Assembly: GCF_947487805.1 (NCBI RefSeq)
Contig: NZ_CANKXW010000008.1
Span: forward strand, 1 to 64,000
DNA length: 64,000 bases
DNA from: an uncultured Tateyamaria sp.
GTDB taxonomy: Bacteria; Pseudomonadota; Alphaproteobacteria; Rhodobacterales; Rhodobacteraceae
Direction: 5' to 3'
Below the pieces are notes generated by a model. It saw only the letters and a program-made list of their open reading frames with translations. It was not told the DNA's origin and did no database searches. The position numbers were made by a program, and so were the translations under genes. Positions 35,516-44,410 of this stretch are shown in pieces; within the stretch, counting starts at the first letter, position 1, and each line of letters opens with the position of its first letter.

Positions 35516-35734
35516 TTACTTGAACCGATAGTTGATGCGGCCCTTGGTCAGGTCGTAGGGGGTCATCTCGACCTGTACCTTGTCGCCTGCCAGAACACGG
35601 ATCCGGTTCTTGCGCATCTTGCCTGCCGTATGTGCGATGATCTCATGGCCATTTTCAAGCTCGACCCGGAACGTCGCATTTGGCAGGAGCTCCTTAACGA
35701 CACCGGGAAATTCGAGCGTATCTTCCTTGGCCAT
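35516..35734 (-). CDS. infA: Translation initiation factor IF-1
   Basis: The 72-residue protein is a single S1/OB-fold domain. It begins [20 protein letters not shown] and contains [20 protein letters not shown], then [13 protein letters not shown], all diagnostic for IF-1. It occupies the ribosomal A site during initiation. It is first in the infA-maf-rng-yacG block, with a promoter expected in the 82 bp before it. Confidence 0.98.
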   Translation of the reverse strand: MAKEDTLEFPGVVKELLPNATFRVELENGHEIIAHTAGKMRKNRIRVLAGDKVQVEMTPYDLTKGRINYRFK

Positions 35735-35816
35735 GGTCTCTCCTTTGTAGCACCGTCCGCAATGCGCGCGGACGCGCCACTAAATGCGCCGCCGTGCCCC
35801 ATAATTCAAGGGCTAA

Positions 35817-36701
35817 TCAAGACAGTCTCGTGGTTTTGACCTCTTGGGCGCGCGCAATTGTGTGTGTGCGGTCACGGGCATTCAGCACGCCGCCATCGCG
35901 GCGCACCTCGTGGACCTGCGTCAGATCGACATCCGCGTAAATCCATCCGGGCGCGTTCAACACGCCCAGCGCGATGATTCCGGTGTCGGGAAATCCCCGG
36001 TCAGGCGGGGCAAAGACGCCCCCGGCCCCGGTCGAAATATCGACAGCTTCGGACCATGGCGCCGCCCCGACAACGGACGACATCACCGTCACACACTGAT
36101 TTTCCAGCGCGCGGGCCTGCGCCCCGATACGGACACGGGAATATCCCGACATCGCCTCGGTCACGGACGGGACTAGGATCATGTCCGCCTCGCGCAGCGC
36201 CTGCCCCAACAGGGGGAATTCGCTGTCATAGCAGATAAGGATGCCGATCTTGCCCAAAGCCGTGTCAAACAGATGCAGCGGACCGCCCGGAACAACATCC
36301 CATACCTCTGCCTCAAAGCGCGTCATGACCTGCTTGTCCTGAATGCCGACCAAACCTGTCGGGGTGAAAAGACGCGCGCGGTTCACCGGGCGCGCACCGT
36401 CGACGTCGTTGGTTGCCGGGCCGGATGCCGCCAGAATGTGGACGTCGAATTGTGCGGCGAGGTGACGGTGCAGCGCATCGGCCTCCGCCAACCGATCCGC
36501 GACGGCAAAAAGTGATTGCTCCAGATCTCCCGCAATGTCAGGCCCCGCGAGGGTCGCCAATTCCATTGCACCGTATTCGGGAAAAACCAACAGGTCGGCG
36601 CCATGACTGGCGGCATCGTCGACCCAGCGTGTCAACTTGTCTTCATAGGCTGCCCAATTCGGCAGGACATCCAGCGGGTAAGAGGCCGTTGCAATTTTCA
36701 T
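35817..36701 (-). CDS. Carbon-nitrogen hydrolase (nitrilase superfamily)
   Basis: The protein has 294 residues from the ATG at 36701 (MKIATASYPLDV); the long ORF-track start runs into the LysR gene. The catalytic triad is visible: Glu in LLVFPEYGAMEL, Lys in GIQDKQVMTRFE and Cys in ILICYDSEFPLLG. The family hydrolyses amides or nitriles, or transfers N-acyl groups; the substrate cannot be told from sequence. It is divergent from a LysR gene 156 bp away, which is its likely regulator. Confidence 0.88.
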   Translation of the reverse strand: MKIATASYPLDVLPNWAAYEDKLTRWVDDAASHGADLLVFPEYGAMELATLAGPDIAGDLEQSLFAVADRLAEADALHRHLAAQFDVHILAASGPATNDVDGARPVNRARLFTPTGLVGIQDKQVMTRFEAEVWDVVPGGPLHLFDTALGKIGILICYDSEFPLLGQALREADMILVPSVTEAMSGYSRVRIGAQARALENQCVTVMSSVVGAAPWSEAVDISTGAGGVFAPPDRGFPDTGIIALGVLNAPGWIYADVDLTQVHEVRRDGGVLNARDRTHTIARAQEVKTTRLS

Positions 36702-36720
36702 GCCCCCAGTTTGCCCGCGA

Positions 36721-36736
36721 TGCACCAAAAGGTGCA
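36721..36736. promoter_or_regulatory. Palindrome in the nitrilase-LysR intergenic region (candidate LysR site)
   Basis: TGCACCAAAAGGTGCA is a 6-bp inverted repeat around AAAA, 20 bp in front of the nitrilase start on its upstream side. LysR regulators bind interrupted palindromes between divergent genes, so it could be their operator. Confidence 0.4.
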
Positions 36737-36804
36737 ATGACCCCGTTTGGCGGTAACCAGTTTTACAGATATCGAAAATACAGCGCGAAATTTCCATATT
36801 TTCA

Positions 36805-36833
36805 TTGACGAAAGGGCGTCTTGGTTTCAATAA
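36805..36833 (+). promoter_or_regulatory. Candidate promoter of the LysR gene
   Basis: TTGACG (36805-36810) and CAATAA (36828-36833) are separated by 17 bp, a sigma-70-like arrangement ending 24 bp before the LysR start codon. This is based on sequence only. Confidence 0.35.
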
Positions 36834-36857
36834 AACGGAAACTACTAGGGGCTTGTC

Positions 36858-37820
36858 ATGTTGACCAAGGGCGTCACCCTGCGGGGACTTGAGGTGTTCG
36901 AGGCGCTTGCCGCAACCGGATCGGTGGCGCAGGCGGCGACGGTGACCGGCCTCAGCCAACCTGCGGTCAGCCAGCAATTGCGCAATCTGGAAACCGCGCT
37001 GGCCACGGATCTGATCGACCACGGCAAGCGGCCTATGCGCCTGACCCCGGCGGGGCACAGTTTTCTCATCCGGGCCGAGGCGGCGCTGTCGCAGCTGCGC
37101 CTAGCGCAATCCGAACTGACCGTGATGGACCTTGCACACCTGTCGGCGCTGGCGATCGGCGTCATCGATGATTTTGAAAACGATCTGACCCCGCGGCTGG
37201 TCACGATCCTGGCCGACAGCCTCACACGCTGCAAATTCACGCTGGCCACCGCGCCCAGCCACGAAATCCTGCAATCCATCGCGGACAAGCGTCTGCACAT
37301 CGCCATTTCCGCCAGTGACGGCACCATGCGGGACGGCGTGCTGGAATACCCACTTGCGCGCGATCCCTTTATCCTCGTGGCGCCCAAGGGCGTGGTGCGC
37401 GGCCCCGACCCGCTCGACGTGCTGCGCGATCTGCCGTTTCTGCGCTACGAAAGGGACCAGCTTATTTCCCGCCAGATCGAGGCCCACCTCGCGCGCCAGA
37501 AGCTCGACCTGGCCGACCGGTTCGAGATCGGCAGCCACCTTGCCCTGATGGCGATGGTCGCGCGCCGGATCGGATGGGCCGTCACCACACCGCTGGGATA
37601 CATGCGCGCCGGCCGCTTCCATGATCAGGTCGAGGCGTTTCCCCTGCCGGTCAAACCGTTCTCGCGCACCATTTCTCTTTACGCATCTGCCGATTGGGCG
37701 GGCAACGTGCCCACGGACGTGGCCAACACCATGCGCCGCCTCATATCGACCCACATGATCGAACCCGCGCTGGTCCAACTGCCCTGGCTCGCGGGCGAGT
37801 TGCGCCTGCTGGACAGCTAA
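36858..37820 (+). CDS. LysR-family transcriptional regulator
   Basis: The 320-residue protein has the LysR winged HTH at about 8-65 (RGLEVFEALAATGSVAQAAT, LSQPAVSQQLRNLE) and a substrate-binding domain from about 95 to the end. It is divergent from the nitrilase-like gene and 14 bp upstream of the CobB gene, so it may also influence the latter. The effector is unknown. Confidence 0.92.
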   Translation: MLTKGVTLRGLEVFEALAATGSVAQAATVTGLSQPAVSQQLRNLETALATDLIDHGKRPMRLTPAGHSFLIRAEAALSQLRLAQSELTVMDLAHLSALAIGVIDDFENDLTPRLVTILADSLTRCKFTLATAPSHEILQSIADKRLHIAISASDGTMRDGVLEYPLARDPFILVAPKGVVRGPDPLDVLRDLPFLRYERDQLISRQIEAHLARQKLDLADRFEIGSHLALMAMVARRIGWAVTTPLGYMRAGRFHDQVEAFPLPVKPFSRTISLYASADWAGNVPTDVANTMRRLISTHMIEPALVQLPWLAGELRLLDS

Positions 37821-37834
37821 GGAGCATAGGGCCC

Positions 37835-38533
37835 ATGACCCACCCTTCCATCGTCATCCTCACCGGCGCGGGCATCTCCGCAGAAAGCGGGCTGGGCACG
37901 TTTCGCGACGAGGGTGGCCTGTGGGCGCAGCACCGTATCGAGGACGTAGCAACACCCGAAGGGTTCGCGCGCAACCCGCAACTGGTCGTCGATTTCTACA
38001 ATGCCCGGCGCGCCCACGCCGCAACGGCCACGCCCAACGCGGCCCACGCCGCCCTCGCCCGGCTCGAGGCGGAATACCCCGGTGACGTTCTGCTCGTGAC
38101 GCAGAATGTGGACGGGCTGCATGAGATGGCGGGCAGTCAACGGGTGGTACACATGCACGGCGCGCTGAATGGGGCGCTCTGTGCGGCCTGCGATCACCGC
38201 TGGCCTGCGCCTTTGGAAATGTACGTGGGACAGGCCTGCCCCAGCTGCGGCCAACCCACCGCGCGGCCCGATATTGTCTGGTTCGGCGAGATCCCCTATC
38301 ACATGGACGAGATCCAAGAGACCCTGTCGCGCGCCGACATCTTTGCCGCGATTGGTACGTCCGGCAATGTCTATCCCGCCGCAGGCTTTGTGCAACTGGC
38401 CAGCCATGTGGGTGCAAAAACGGTCGAGATGAACCTTGATCCCTCCGAAACCGTTGCACTGTTTGAAGAGACACGCCCGGGCAAGGCGTCTGAGACCGTA
38501 CCACTTTGGGTCGACAGCTTGTTGAGACGATAG
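37835..38533 (+). CDS. cobB: NAD-dependent protein deacylase (CobB/SIRT5-like)
   Basis: The protein has 232 residues from ATG 37835 after TAAGGAG. Sirtuin motifs are complete: GAGISAESGLGTFRDE (NAD site), TQNVDGLHE, catalytic His in VVHMHGALNG, four zinc cysteines (CAAC, CPSC) and IGTSGNVYPA. The Y55-x-x-R58 pair in DFYNARRAH is the signature of class III sirtuins that remove succinyl and similar acyl groups as well as acetyl. Its 3' end faces hrpB with 3 bp between stops. Confidence 0.93.
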   Translation: MTHPSIVILTGAGISAESGLGTFRDEGGLWAQHRIEDVATPEGFARNPQLVVDFYNARRAHAATATPNAAHAALARLEAEYPGDVLLVTQNVDGLHEMAGSQRVVHMHGALNGALCAACDHRWPAPLEMYVGQACPSCGQPTARPDIVWFGEIPYHMDEIQETLSRADIFAAIGTSGNVYPAAGFVQLASHVGAKTVEMNLDPSETVALFEETRPGKASETVPLWVDSLLRR

Positions 38534-38536
38534 GCC

Positions 38537-40945
38537 TCAGCGCCGTGGCTTGGCGCGCAGCGTTGGATCGGCCTGCGTCGGATCTTCAGGCCACGGATGT
38601 TTCGGATATTGCCCCCGCATATCCTTGCGCACATCCGCATAGCTCGTCGCCCAAAAGCGCGGCAGGTCAGAGGTGATCTGGATCGGGCGCTGAGCGGGCG
38701 AAAGCAGCGTCACCTGCAACGGAACGGTGCCCACAAACGGGTGCCGGTCCACACCGAACATCTCTTGCAACCGCACTGCAATGCCGGGCGTTCCACCCTC
38801 GTAGTCAATCGCGATGCGCCGCCCCAGCGGCGTTTCGAAATGACCCGGCACCGCGCGGTCCAGCGCTTGCAACCCGGCATAGCCCACATGGGCCTGCAAG
38901 GCCGGGAGGATGTCGAAAGCCTTCCAATCCGCCGCATTTGTCACCCCATCGAGAAAGGGCAAGAGCCAGGTATCAAGCGTCTCCATCAACGCTGCCTCGG
39001 ACAGATCAGGGAAATCATCTCCCATCAGTGCCGCCCGTGCCAGAAACCGCCGCGCGCCCTTGCTGGGTAGCAGCCCAAGCTGCCGCACGCCGTCCAGCAT
39101 GGCCGTGGCCACCGCATCAGACGGGGCATCATACCAAGCCGCGTCGTCCAGCACCAGCGCACCGAACTGGCGCTGTCGCCGCGCCCGCACGGCGCGTTCG
39201 CGCCTGCTCCATTCGCATACCGAAACATTCCTGATCTGATCGCCAAACAGCGCCTCGAATGCGCCTCGGTCCAGCCGGGCGGCCTGCCGGATGCGCGCCT
39301 CCCGCGGGTCGCCGTCCAGATCGGTGGCCACGATCAGACCCTGGCCCGACAGCGGGTCGCCCTGTGGCAGGACCGCACCCTTGCCCCCCGACAGGATATA
39401 ACGTGGCGCGTCACCTGCGCGGCGCAACCCGATCCGGTCCGGGTAGGCCAAAGCGGCCATCTCGCCCAGATCCATGGGCGCACCTTCGGGAGCGCGGCGG
39501 GCCAGCCGCTTGGCCTCATCCCGGACGCGCGTGATTACGCCGCGGTGCGCGTCTGCAAAGGCGCCGGGATCCCGCGCGGCCCGCAGGCGCAGGGACAGAT
39601 CGGTGCCGCGGTTGCGCAGCGGGTCGCGCTCGGCCAGCAGGGCCGCCAAGGTGGCCGCACCCTTGCCCGCCGTCTCCAGCATGTGAGCCAATCGCGGGTG
39701 CAACGGGTGGCGCGCCAGCGCGCGGCCATGATCCGTGATCCTGTCCGCATCATCCAGCGCTCCCAGCATCCGCAGCACGTTCCGCGCCTCGGCAAGGCGC
39801 CCGGCATGCGGTGCTGTGACAAAGCGTAGACTGTCCTCGCCGCCACCCCACAGGCTCAGCTCCAGCGCAAAGCCGGTCAGGTCCCCCGCCTCGATCTCCG
39901 GCGGCGGATAGGCGGCCAGAGCCCCGTCTTCGCCCCGCGTCCAGAGCTTGTAGGCTATGCCCGGCGCAACCCGCCCTGCGCGCCCCGCCCTTTGCACCGC
40001 CTCGGCGCGTGTCACCCGCTCGGTGACCAGCCGCGACATGCCCGACGCCGCATCAAACCGCGACCGGCGCGACCGCCCGCCATCAACCACCACCCGGACA
40101 TCCGGGATGGTCAGAGACGTCTCTGCGATTGCCGTGGCCAGAACGACCTTGCGCTGCGTGGACGGGGCAAGGGCCGCGCGCTGCGCCTTGATGTCCATGG
40201 CACCAAACAGCGGCAGAACTGCCACCCCGTCCGGCACCTTCCCTTGCAACAGGGCCGCGGTCCGCCGGATCTCGCCCTCACCGGGCAGGAACGCCAGTAC
40301 GCCACCTTCCTCTTCTGCAATCGCTGTTTGGATGAGGTCCGCCATTGCCGCCTCGAACCGCGCCTCACGCGCCAAGGGTTTCGGCAGCCAGCGCGGGGTG
40401 ACGTCAAAACTGCGCCCTTCGGACGTCAGAACGGAACAGCCCATGACCTCCGCCACCGGGGCGGCGTCCAGCGTCGCCGACATGGCCAGCAGGATCAGAT
40501 CGTCGCGCAGCGCCTCCGCCACCTCAAGGCAGAGGGCCAGACCAAGATCGGCGTTCAGTGACCGTTCGTGAAATTCGTCAAAGATCACTGCGCCGATGCC
40601 CGGCAGATCCGGTGCGTCCTGCAACATCCGGGTCAGGATGCCTTCGGTCACAACCTCGATCCGTGTGGCCTGCCCAACCTTGCTGTCGCCGCGAATGCGG
40701 TAGCCCACGGTTTGACCAACGCCTTCGCCGAGCGATGCCGCCATCCGCTCCGCCGCCGCGCGCGCCGCCAAACGGCGCGGTTCCAGCATCAGGATACGGC
40801 CCGGTGTGAGGCCCGCCTCCAGCATCGCCAACGGCACGCGTGTCGTCTTGCCCGCACCGGGCGGGGCCTGCAGCACGGCGCGGCCATCCCGCCGCAGCGT
40901 GGCCACAAGATCGGGCAGGATCGGGTCAATGGGCAAAGCGGTCAT
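38537..40945 (-). CDS. hrpB: ATP-dependent helicase HrpB
   Basis: The protein has 802 residues from the ATG at 40945 (MTALPIDPILPDL); an alternative ATG lies 18 bp upstream. It is a DEAH-box superfamily 2 helicase with Walker A LQAPPGAGKTTRVPLAML, DEFH box AVIFDEFHERSLNAD, SAT motif LAMSATLDAAP and motif VI EAVQRAGRAGRVAPG. The HrpB-specific C-terminus follows (TYEGG-like YEGGTPGIAVRLQEMFG, VTLLSPAQRPIQITSDL). The length fits. RNA or DNA substrates of HrpB are poorly known; it is a common core gene. Confidence 0.95.
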   Translation of the reverse strand: MTALPIDPILPDLVATLRRDGRAVLQAPPGAGKTTRVPLAMLEAGLTPGRILMLEPRRLAARAAAERMAASLGEGVGQTVGYRIRGDSKVGQATRIEVVTEGILTRMLQDAPDLPGIGAVIFDEFHERSLNADLGLALCLEVAEALRDDLILLAMSATLDAAPVAEVMGCSVLTSEGRSFDVTPRWLPKPLAREARFEAAMADLIQTAIAEEEGGVLAFLPGEGEIRRTAALLQGKVPDGVAVLPLFGAMDIKAQRAALAPSTQRKVVLATAIAETSLTIPDVRVVVDGGRSRRSRFDAASGMSRLVTERVTRAEAVQRAGRAGRVAPGIAYKLWTRGEDGALAAYPPPEIEAGDLTGFALELSLWGGGEDSLRFVTAPHAGRLAEARNVLRMLGALDDADRITDHGRALARHPLHPRLAHMLETAGKGAATLAALLAERDPLRNRGTDLSLRLRAARDPGAFADAHRGVITRVRDEAKRLARRAPEGAPMDLGEMAALAYPDRIGLRRAGDAPRYILSGGKGAVLPQGDPLSGQGLIVATDLDGDPREARIRQAARLDRGAFEALFGDQIRNVSVCEWSRRERAVRARRQRQFGALVLDDAAWYDAPSDAVATAMLDGVRQLGLLPSKGARRFLARAALMGDDFPDLSEAALMETLDTWLLPFLDGVTNAADWKAFDILPALQAHVGYAGLQALDRAVPGHFETPLGRRIAIDYEGGTPGIAVRLQEMFGVDRHPFVGTVPLQVTLLSPAQRPIQITSDLPRFWATSYADVRKDMRGQYPKHPWPEDPTQADPTLRAKPRR

Positions 40946-41018
40946 GCTCGCCTTATGCGCCATGACAGCGCCGCCGCCAACTCTGGACATTCCCACGTGT
41001 TTGCCGGAAATGTGCGGC

Positions 41019-42032
41019 ATGGATATCAGCGATCTGGCAAAACGTATCGCCGCAGGCGAAAGGCGCGCACTGGCCCGCGCCATCACGCTGGTCGAAAGCG
41101 GGCGTGCCGATCATCGGACGCAAGCCACCGCCCTCCTGAATGCGCTGCCCAAGGATCAACAAGCGCTGCGCATCGGCCTGTCCGGCACACCGGGCGTTGG
41201 CAAATCCACCTTTATCGAAGCGTTCGGCATGATGCTGGTGGGTCTGGGACTGCGGGTCGCTGTGCTCGCGGTTGATCCGTCCTCGGCCCGGTCCGGTGGA
41301 TCGATCCTTGGCGACAAGACCCGGATGGACCGGCTCAGCCGCGAAGCCGCCGCCTTTATCCGCCCCTCGCCCAGCCAGACCCATCTGGGAGGCGTCGCGC
41401 GCCGCACCCGCGAGGCAGTCGCACTGTGCGAGGCTGCGCGTTTTGACGTCGTGCTGATCGAAACCGTGGGCGTGGGGCAGTCCGAAACCGTCGTGGCGCA
41501 GATGTCGGACCTGTTCCTGCTGCTGCTCGCGCCCGCGGGCGGCGACGAGTTGCAGGGGGTCAAACGCGGCATCATGGAAATGGCCGACATGATCCTCATC
41601 AACAAGGCCGATGGCGACCTGAAGCCCGCCGCGACACGAACCTGCGCGGACTATGCCGGGGCGCTGCGGCTGTTGCGCAAGCGTCCGCAGGACCCCGCCG
41701 GATTTCCAAAGGCCACGATGGTGTCGGCGATGACCGATTTTGGCCTCGACACGACATGGGATGATATTCAGACCCTCATGACATGGAGGCGCGAAAACGG
41801 GTTTTTCGACCAGACCCGCGCCGATCAGTCGCGGTACTGGTTCGAACAGGACGTGCGCGCGGCCCTGCTCGCGCAGCTCGACACGCCCGACGCAAAACAG
41901 CTTATGTCACAGCTTGGATCCGCCGTGGCGACCGGTGCGATGGACCCCACCGCCGCTGCGGCGCAAATGCTGTCCGCGATGGCAGTGGATTTAGGTCTGG
42001 CGCGGGTTGACCCGGCCAGCGATTCCCCCTAA
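41019..42032 (+). CDS. meaB: MeaB/ArgK-type GTPase for methylmalonyl-CoA mutase
   Basis: The protein has 337 residues from ATG 41019 (MDISDLAKRIAAG); the ORF track's extension overlaps hrpB on the other strand. It has a G3E P-loop GTPase with Walker A IGLSGTPGVGKSTFIEAF, DPSSARSGGSILGDKTRM (switch region), ETVGVGQSETVV and the NKAD guanine motif in MILINKADGD. It chaperones adenosylcobalamin-dependent methylmalonyl-CoA (or ethylmalonyl-CoA) mutase, replacing damaged cofactor. The mutase is not in the window. Confidence 0.95.
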   Translation: MDISDLAKRIAAGERRALARAITLVESGRADHRTQATALLNALPKDQQALRIGLSGTPGVGKSTFIEAFGMMLVGLGLRVAVLAVDPSSARSGGSILGDKTRMDRLSREAAAFIRPSPSQTHLGGVARRTREAVALCEAARFDVVLIETVGVGQSETVVAQMSDLFLLLLAPAGGDELQGVKRGIMEMADMILINKADGDLKPAATRTCADYAGALRLLRKRPQDPAGFPKATMVSAMTDFGLDTTWDDIQTLMTWRRENGFFDQTRADQSRYWFEQDVRAALLAQLDTPDAKQLMSQLGSAVATGAMDPTAAAAQMLSAMAVDLGLARVDPASDSP

Positions 42033-42137
42033 AGCCACCAGACGAAATTCAATGGCGCCGCCCGAAACGCGCGGTGCCTCTGTCGTTCTAGGGCCAACCG
42101 TTGGTTCAGCGCGGCAAAATGCGAAGAGGATAAGCCA

Positions 42138-42428
42138 ATGTCGCGCGTATGCGAACTGACCGGTAAGGGCCCGATGACTGGCAACAATGTCAGCCACGCC
42201 AACAACAAGACCCGTCGGCGTTTCCTGCCGAACCTGAACGACGTGACGCTCCAGTCCGAGACACTGGGCCGTGGCGTGAAACTGCGGATTTCCGCAGCGG
42301 CACTGCGGTCTGTTGACCACCGTGGCGGTCTGGATGCGTACCTGGCCAAGGCCAAGGACGTCGAACTGTCCGACCGCGCGCTGAAGGTCAAAAAAGAGAT
42401 CGCCAAGGCGCAAGCCGCGGCAGCCTGA
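42138..42428 (+). CDS. rpmB: 50S ribosomal protein L28
   Basis: The 96-residue protein begins [20 protein letters not shown] and continues [20 protein letters not shown], as in alphaproteobacterial L28. The ATG follows AGAGGA. The gene stands alone, with an intrinsic terminator right behind it. Confidence 0.98.
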   Translation: MSRVCELTGKGPMTGNNVSHANNKTRRRFLPNLNDVTLQSETLGRGVKLRISAAALRSVDHRGGLDAYLAKAKDVELSDRALKVKKEIAKAQAAAA

Positions 42429-42452
42429 TAAAGGCACCAAAGACTGACATGG

Positions 42453-42487
42453 CCCCGTCTGCACCCGCAGGCGGGGTCGTTTGCTTT
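42453..42487 (+). terminator. Rho-independent terminator of rpmB
   Basis: CCCCGTCTGC (42453-42462) pairs with GCAGGCGGGG (42467-42476), with one G-T wobble, around a 4-nt loop. It is followed by TCGTTTGCTTT. Confidence 0.75.
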
Positions 42488-42554
42488 GTACATGCCCGCA
42501 TGCAGCCGATTGCCACAGTTGAGGCCCGCGCGCCCGTGCCCTAAACCTGCGGCC

Positions 42555-42896
42555 ATGACCCAAGCGCTCCAATCCATTCTGCTTAGCGTGATGTTGGTGA
42601 TGTCCAGCATCGGCTTTGCGACGGCACGCGGCGCAGATCCTGCCGTGGACCGGATGGTCATCTGCATCGGTGCATCGGCGCAGGTTGTCTATATCGATGC
42701 CGAAGGGCGCCCAACGGCGGCCCCGCATCTCTGCCCCGATTGCACGCTGCATGCGTTGGATGCGGTTTTGCCAACGCAGGGCCATGTGGCGCACCCCATG
42801 CGCTTGGCAAAAGGCAGTGGCCTGACCGGCAATGGGTCGGCGAAACAATCGCCCGACAGCACGACCCGTGTGCGGGGGCCCCCACTGACAGTGTGA
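42555..42896 (+). CDS. Small secreted protein, DUF2946-like, next to a copper chaperone
   Basis: The protein has 113 residues from ATG 42555. An N-terminal signal peptide (QSILLSVMLVMSSIGFATARG) is followed by a short periplasmic domain with Cys in MVICIGASAQ and a CPDCTLHALDA pair, resembling DUF2946-type proteins that occur in copper loci. It lies 45 bp upstream of the PCu(A)C gene, so a copper-related periplasmic role is plausible, with the cysteines as ligands. Function not established. Confidence 0.65.
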   Translation: MTQALQSILLSVMLVMSSIGFATARGADPAVDRMVICIGASAQVVYIDAEGRPTAAPHLCPDCTLHALDAVLPTQGHVAHPMRLAKGSGLTGNGSAKQSPDSTTRVRGPPLTV

Positions 42897-42941
42897 CTAT
42901 TCCAACCTAAACACACACTTCATGTCAGAAAGGGACCAGAT

Positions 42942-43412
42942 ATGTCCTTTAAAACACTTGCCGCCGCCGCTGTCGCCACATGCGTTGCCTTGCCCGCATT
43001 TGCAGACCGGATCATGGTGATGGACCCCTACGCCCGTGCCGCGAGTGCGGCCGCCAAATCCGGGGCCGCGTTCATGACCCTGCACAACATGTCGGGCGAG
43101 GACGACCGCCTGATTGCCGCCAGTACGGACGCCGCCAAGCGCGTCGAACTGCACACCCATGTCGAGGTCAGCGATGGCGTCCTGCGCATGACCAAAATCG
43201 AAGGCGGCATCCCCCTGCCCGCCGGCGACATGCACGCGATGAAACGCGGCGCGGATCACGTCATGCTGATGGGTCTGACAGGGCCATTGGAACAAGGGGC
43301 CGAGATTGAGATGACACTGACCTTTGAAAAGGCGGGTGACATCGTGGTGACAGTACCGGTCGACAACGCCCGCAAGCCCGAAGCAGGCGCGCATGGCGGG
43401 CGCGGTCACTGA
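42942..43412 (+). CDS. Periplasmic copper chaperone PCu(A)C
   Basis: The 156-residue protein has a cleavable signal peptide (LAAAAVATCVALPAFA) and a cupredoxin-like domain with the family's Met/His pattern: VMDPYARA, MTLHNMSGEDD, ELHTHVEVSDGVLRM, and MHAMKRGADHVMLMGLTG. A His-rich tail (GAHGGRGH) follows. PCu(A)C delivers Cu(I) to the CuA site of cytochrome oxidase, often with Sco proteins; none is adjacent here. AGAAAGGGA precedes the start. Confidence 0.9.
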   Translation: MSFKTLAAAAVATCVALPAFADRIMVMDPYARAASAAAKSGAAFMTLHNMSGEDDRLIAASTDAAKRVELHTHVEVSDGVLRMTKIEGGIPLPAGDMHAMKRGADHVMLMGLTGPLEQGAEIEMTLTFEKAGDIVVTVPVDNARKPEAGAHGGRGH

Positions 43413-43422
43413 AACAGTCAGG

Positions 43423-44409
43423 TCAGGGTCGGATATCACCCGGTGACAGACCGGGCGGTCCCTCCCCCTCGGCCTCGGCGGCCCTGATCAGCGCGTGCAT
43501 CCGCGCATTGAGCGGGGCCTGTCGCCCGTATCTGGCGGCAAGGTCGAGGATCGCGCCCTGCAGCGCGTCGATCTCGGTCTTCCGGCCCCGGTTCAGGTCG
43601 TCCCACATGGACGACCGGGCCTGCGCATCGATGGTCAGCATCTGCGCCGCGATCAGGCGGAAAAGCGGTGTCGGCAACCGCAGGATATGCGGGATCACCT
43701 GAGGCTTTGCCGCGGTCGATTTGAGTGGCGTGATGCCCGCAGCTTTGAGCACACGCAGCGCCTCGGCCATCTGGTCCGCCATCAGACGGCGCCAACGCCG
43801 GTCCTGCAACTGTTCGAGCAGTGGGATATCTGCCAACGCATTCACTGCATTGCCCAGATTGATCAGCAACTTGCCCCACTGGACCCCGGCAATGTCCGGA
43901 TGCCCCCGCCAGCGAAGCGTGGGCGCGTCGAGATCCGGCAAAGGCCCGGCCTCAAAGAGGATGTCGCCAGACGTCGCGCGGTGATACGCACCGGGCCCCG
44001 TGGGCACCACGTTGAACGGCACCATGGCCGCGCGTACATCGTGATGCGGCAGCAGATCGCGTAGGCACGCGGCGTTCGCCACACCGTTTTGCAGGCTGAT
44101 CACCACCGCGTCGGGGGCATGTTCGGCAATCTGCGCACCCATCTGCGCAGTATCGCCCGATTTGACGCAGACAAGCACGATATCCGCGCCACCAAGGCTT
44201 TGCGCGGCAGAGTTGGAGACTTTGGGCGCGCGCAGGTGCACGTCCAGTCCGGAGTAGTCCGTCAGGCGCAGCCCATGCGTCGCACAGGCCGCAACCGTCG
44301 ATGAGCGCCCGAGAAAGCGGACGTCGTGCCCCTGATCCGCGAGCAATCCGCCCACGAAGCACCCGATGCTGCCCGCACCGGCCACGGATATGCGCGGCGG
44401 ATGGGTCAC
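43423..44409 (-). CDS. Ketopantoate reductase-like oxidoreductase
   Basis: The protein has 328 residues from a GTG at 44409, one base after the argF stop; the ORF track's longer start lies within argF. The N-terminal Rossmann fold (VAGAGSIGCFVGGLLADQGH) and the ApbA/PanE-type catalytic region (GVQWGKLLINLGNAVNALAD, with Lys and Asn) are present. PanE makes pantoate for coenzyme A, but the family includes other 2-ketoacid reductases, and co-transcription with arg genes gives no hint of substrate. The C-terminal helix region is normal in length. Confidence 0.85.
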   Translation of the reverse strand: MTHPPRISVAGAGSIGCFVGGLLADQGHDVRFLGRSSTVAACATHGLRLTDYSGLDVHLRAPKVSNSAAQSLGGADIVLVCVKSGDTAQMGAQIAEHAPDAVVISLQNGVANAACLRDLLPHHDVRAAMVPFNVVPTGPGAYHRATSGDILFEAGPLPDLDAPTLRWRGHPDIAGVQWGKLLINLGNAVNALADIPLLEQLQDRRWRRLMADQMAEALRVLKAAGITPLKSTAAKPQVIPHILRLPTPLFRLIAAQMLTIDAQARSSMWDDLNRGRKTEIDALQGAILDLAARYGRQAPLNARMHALIRAAEAEGEGPPGLSPGDIRP

Positions 44410-44410
44410 G

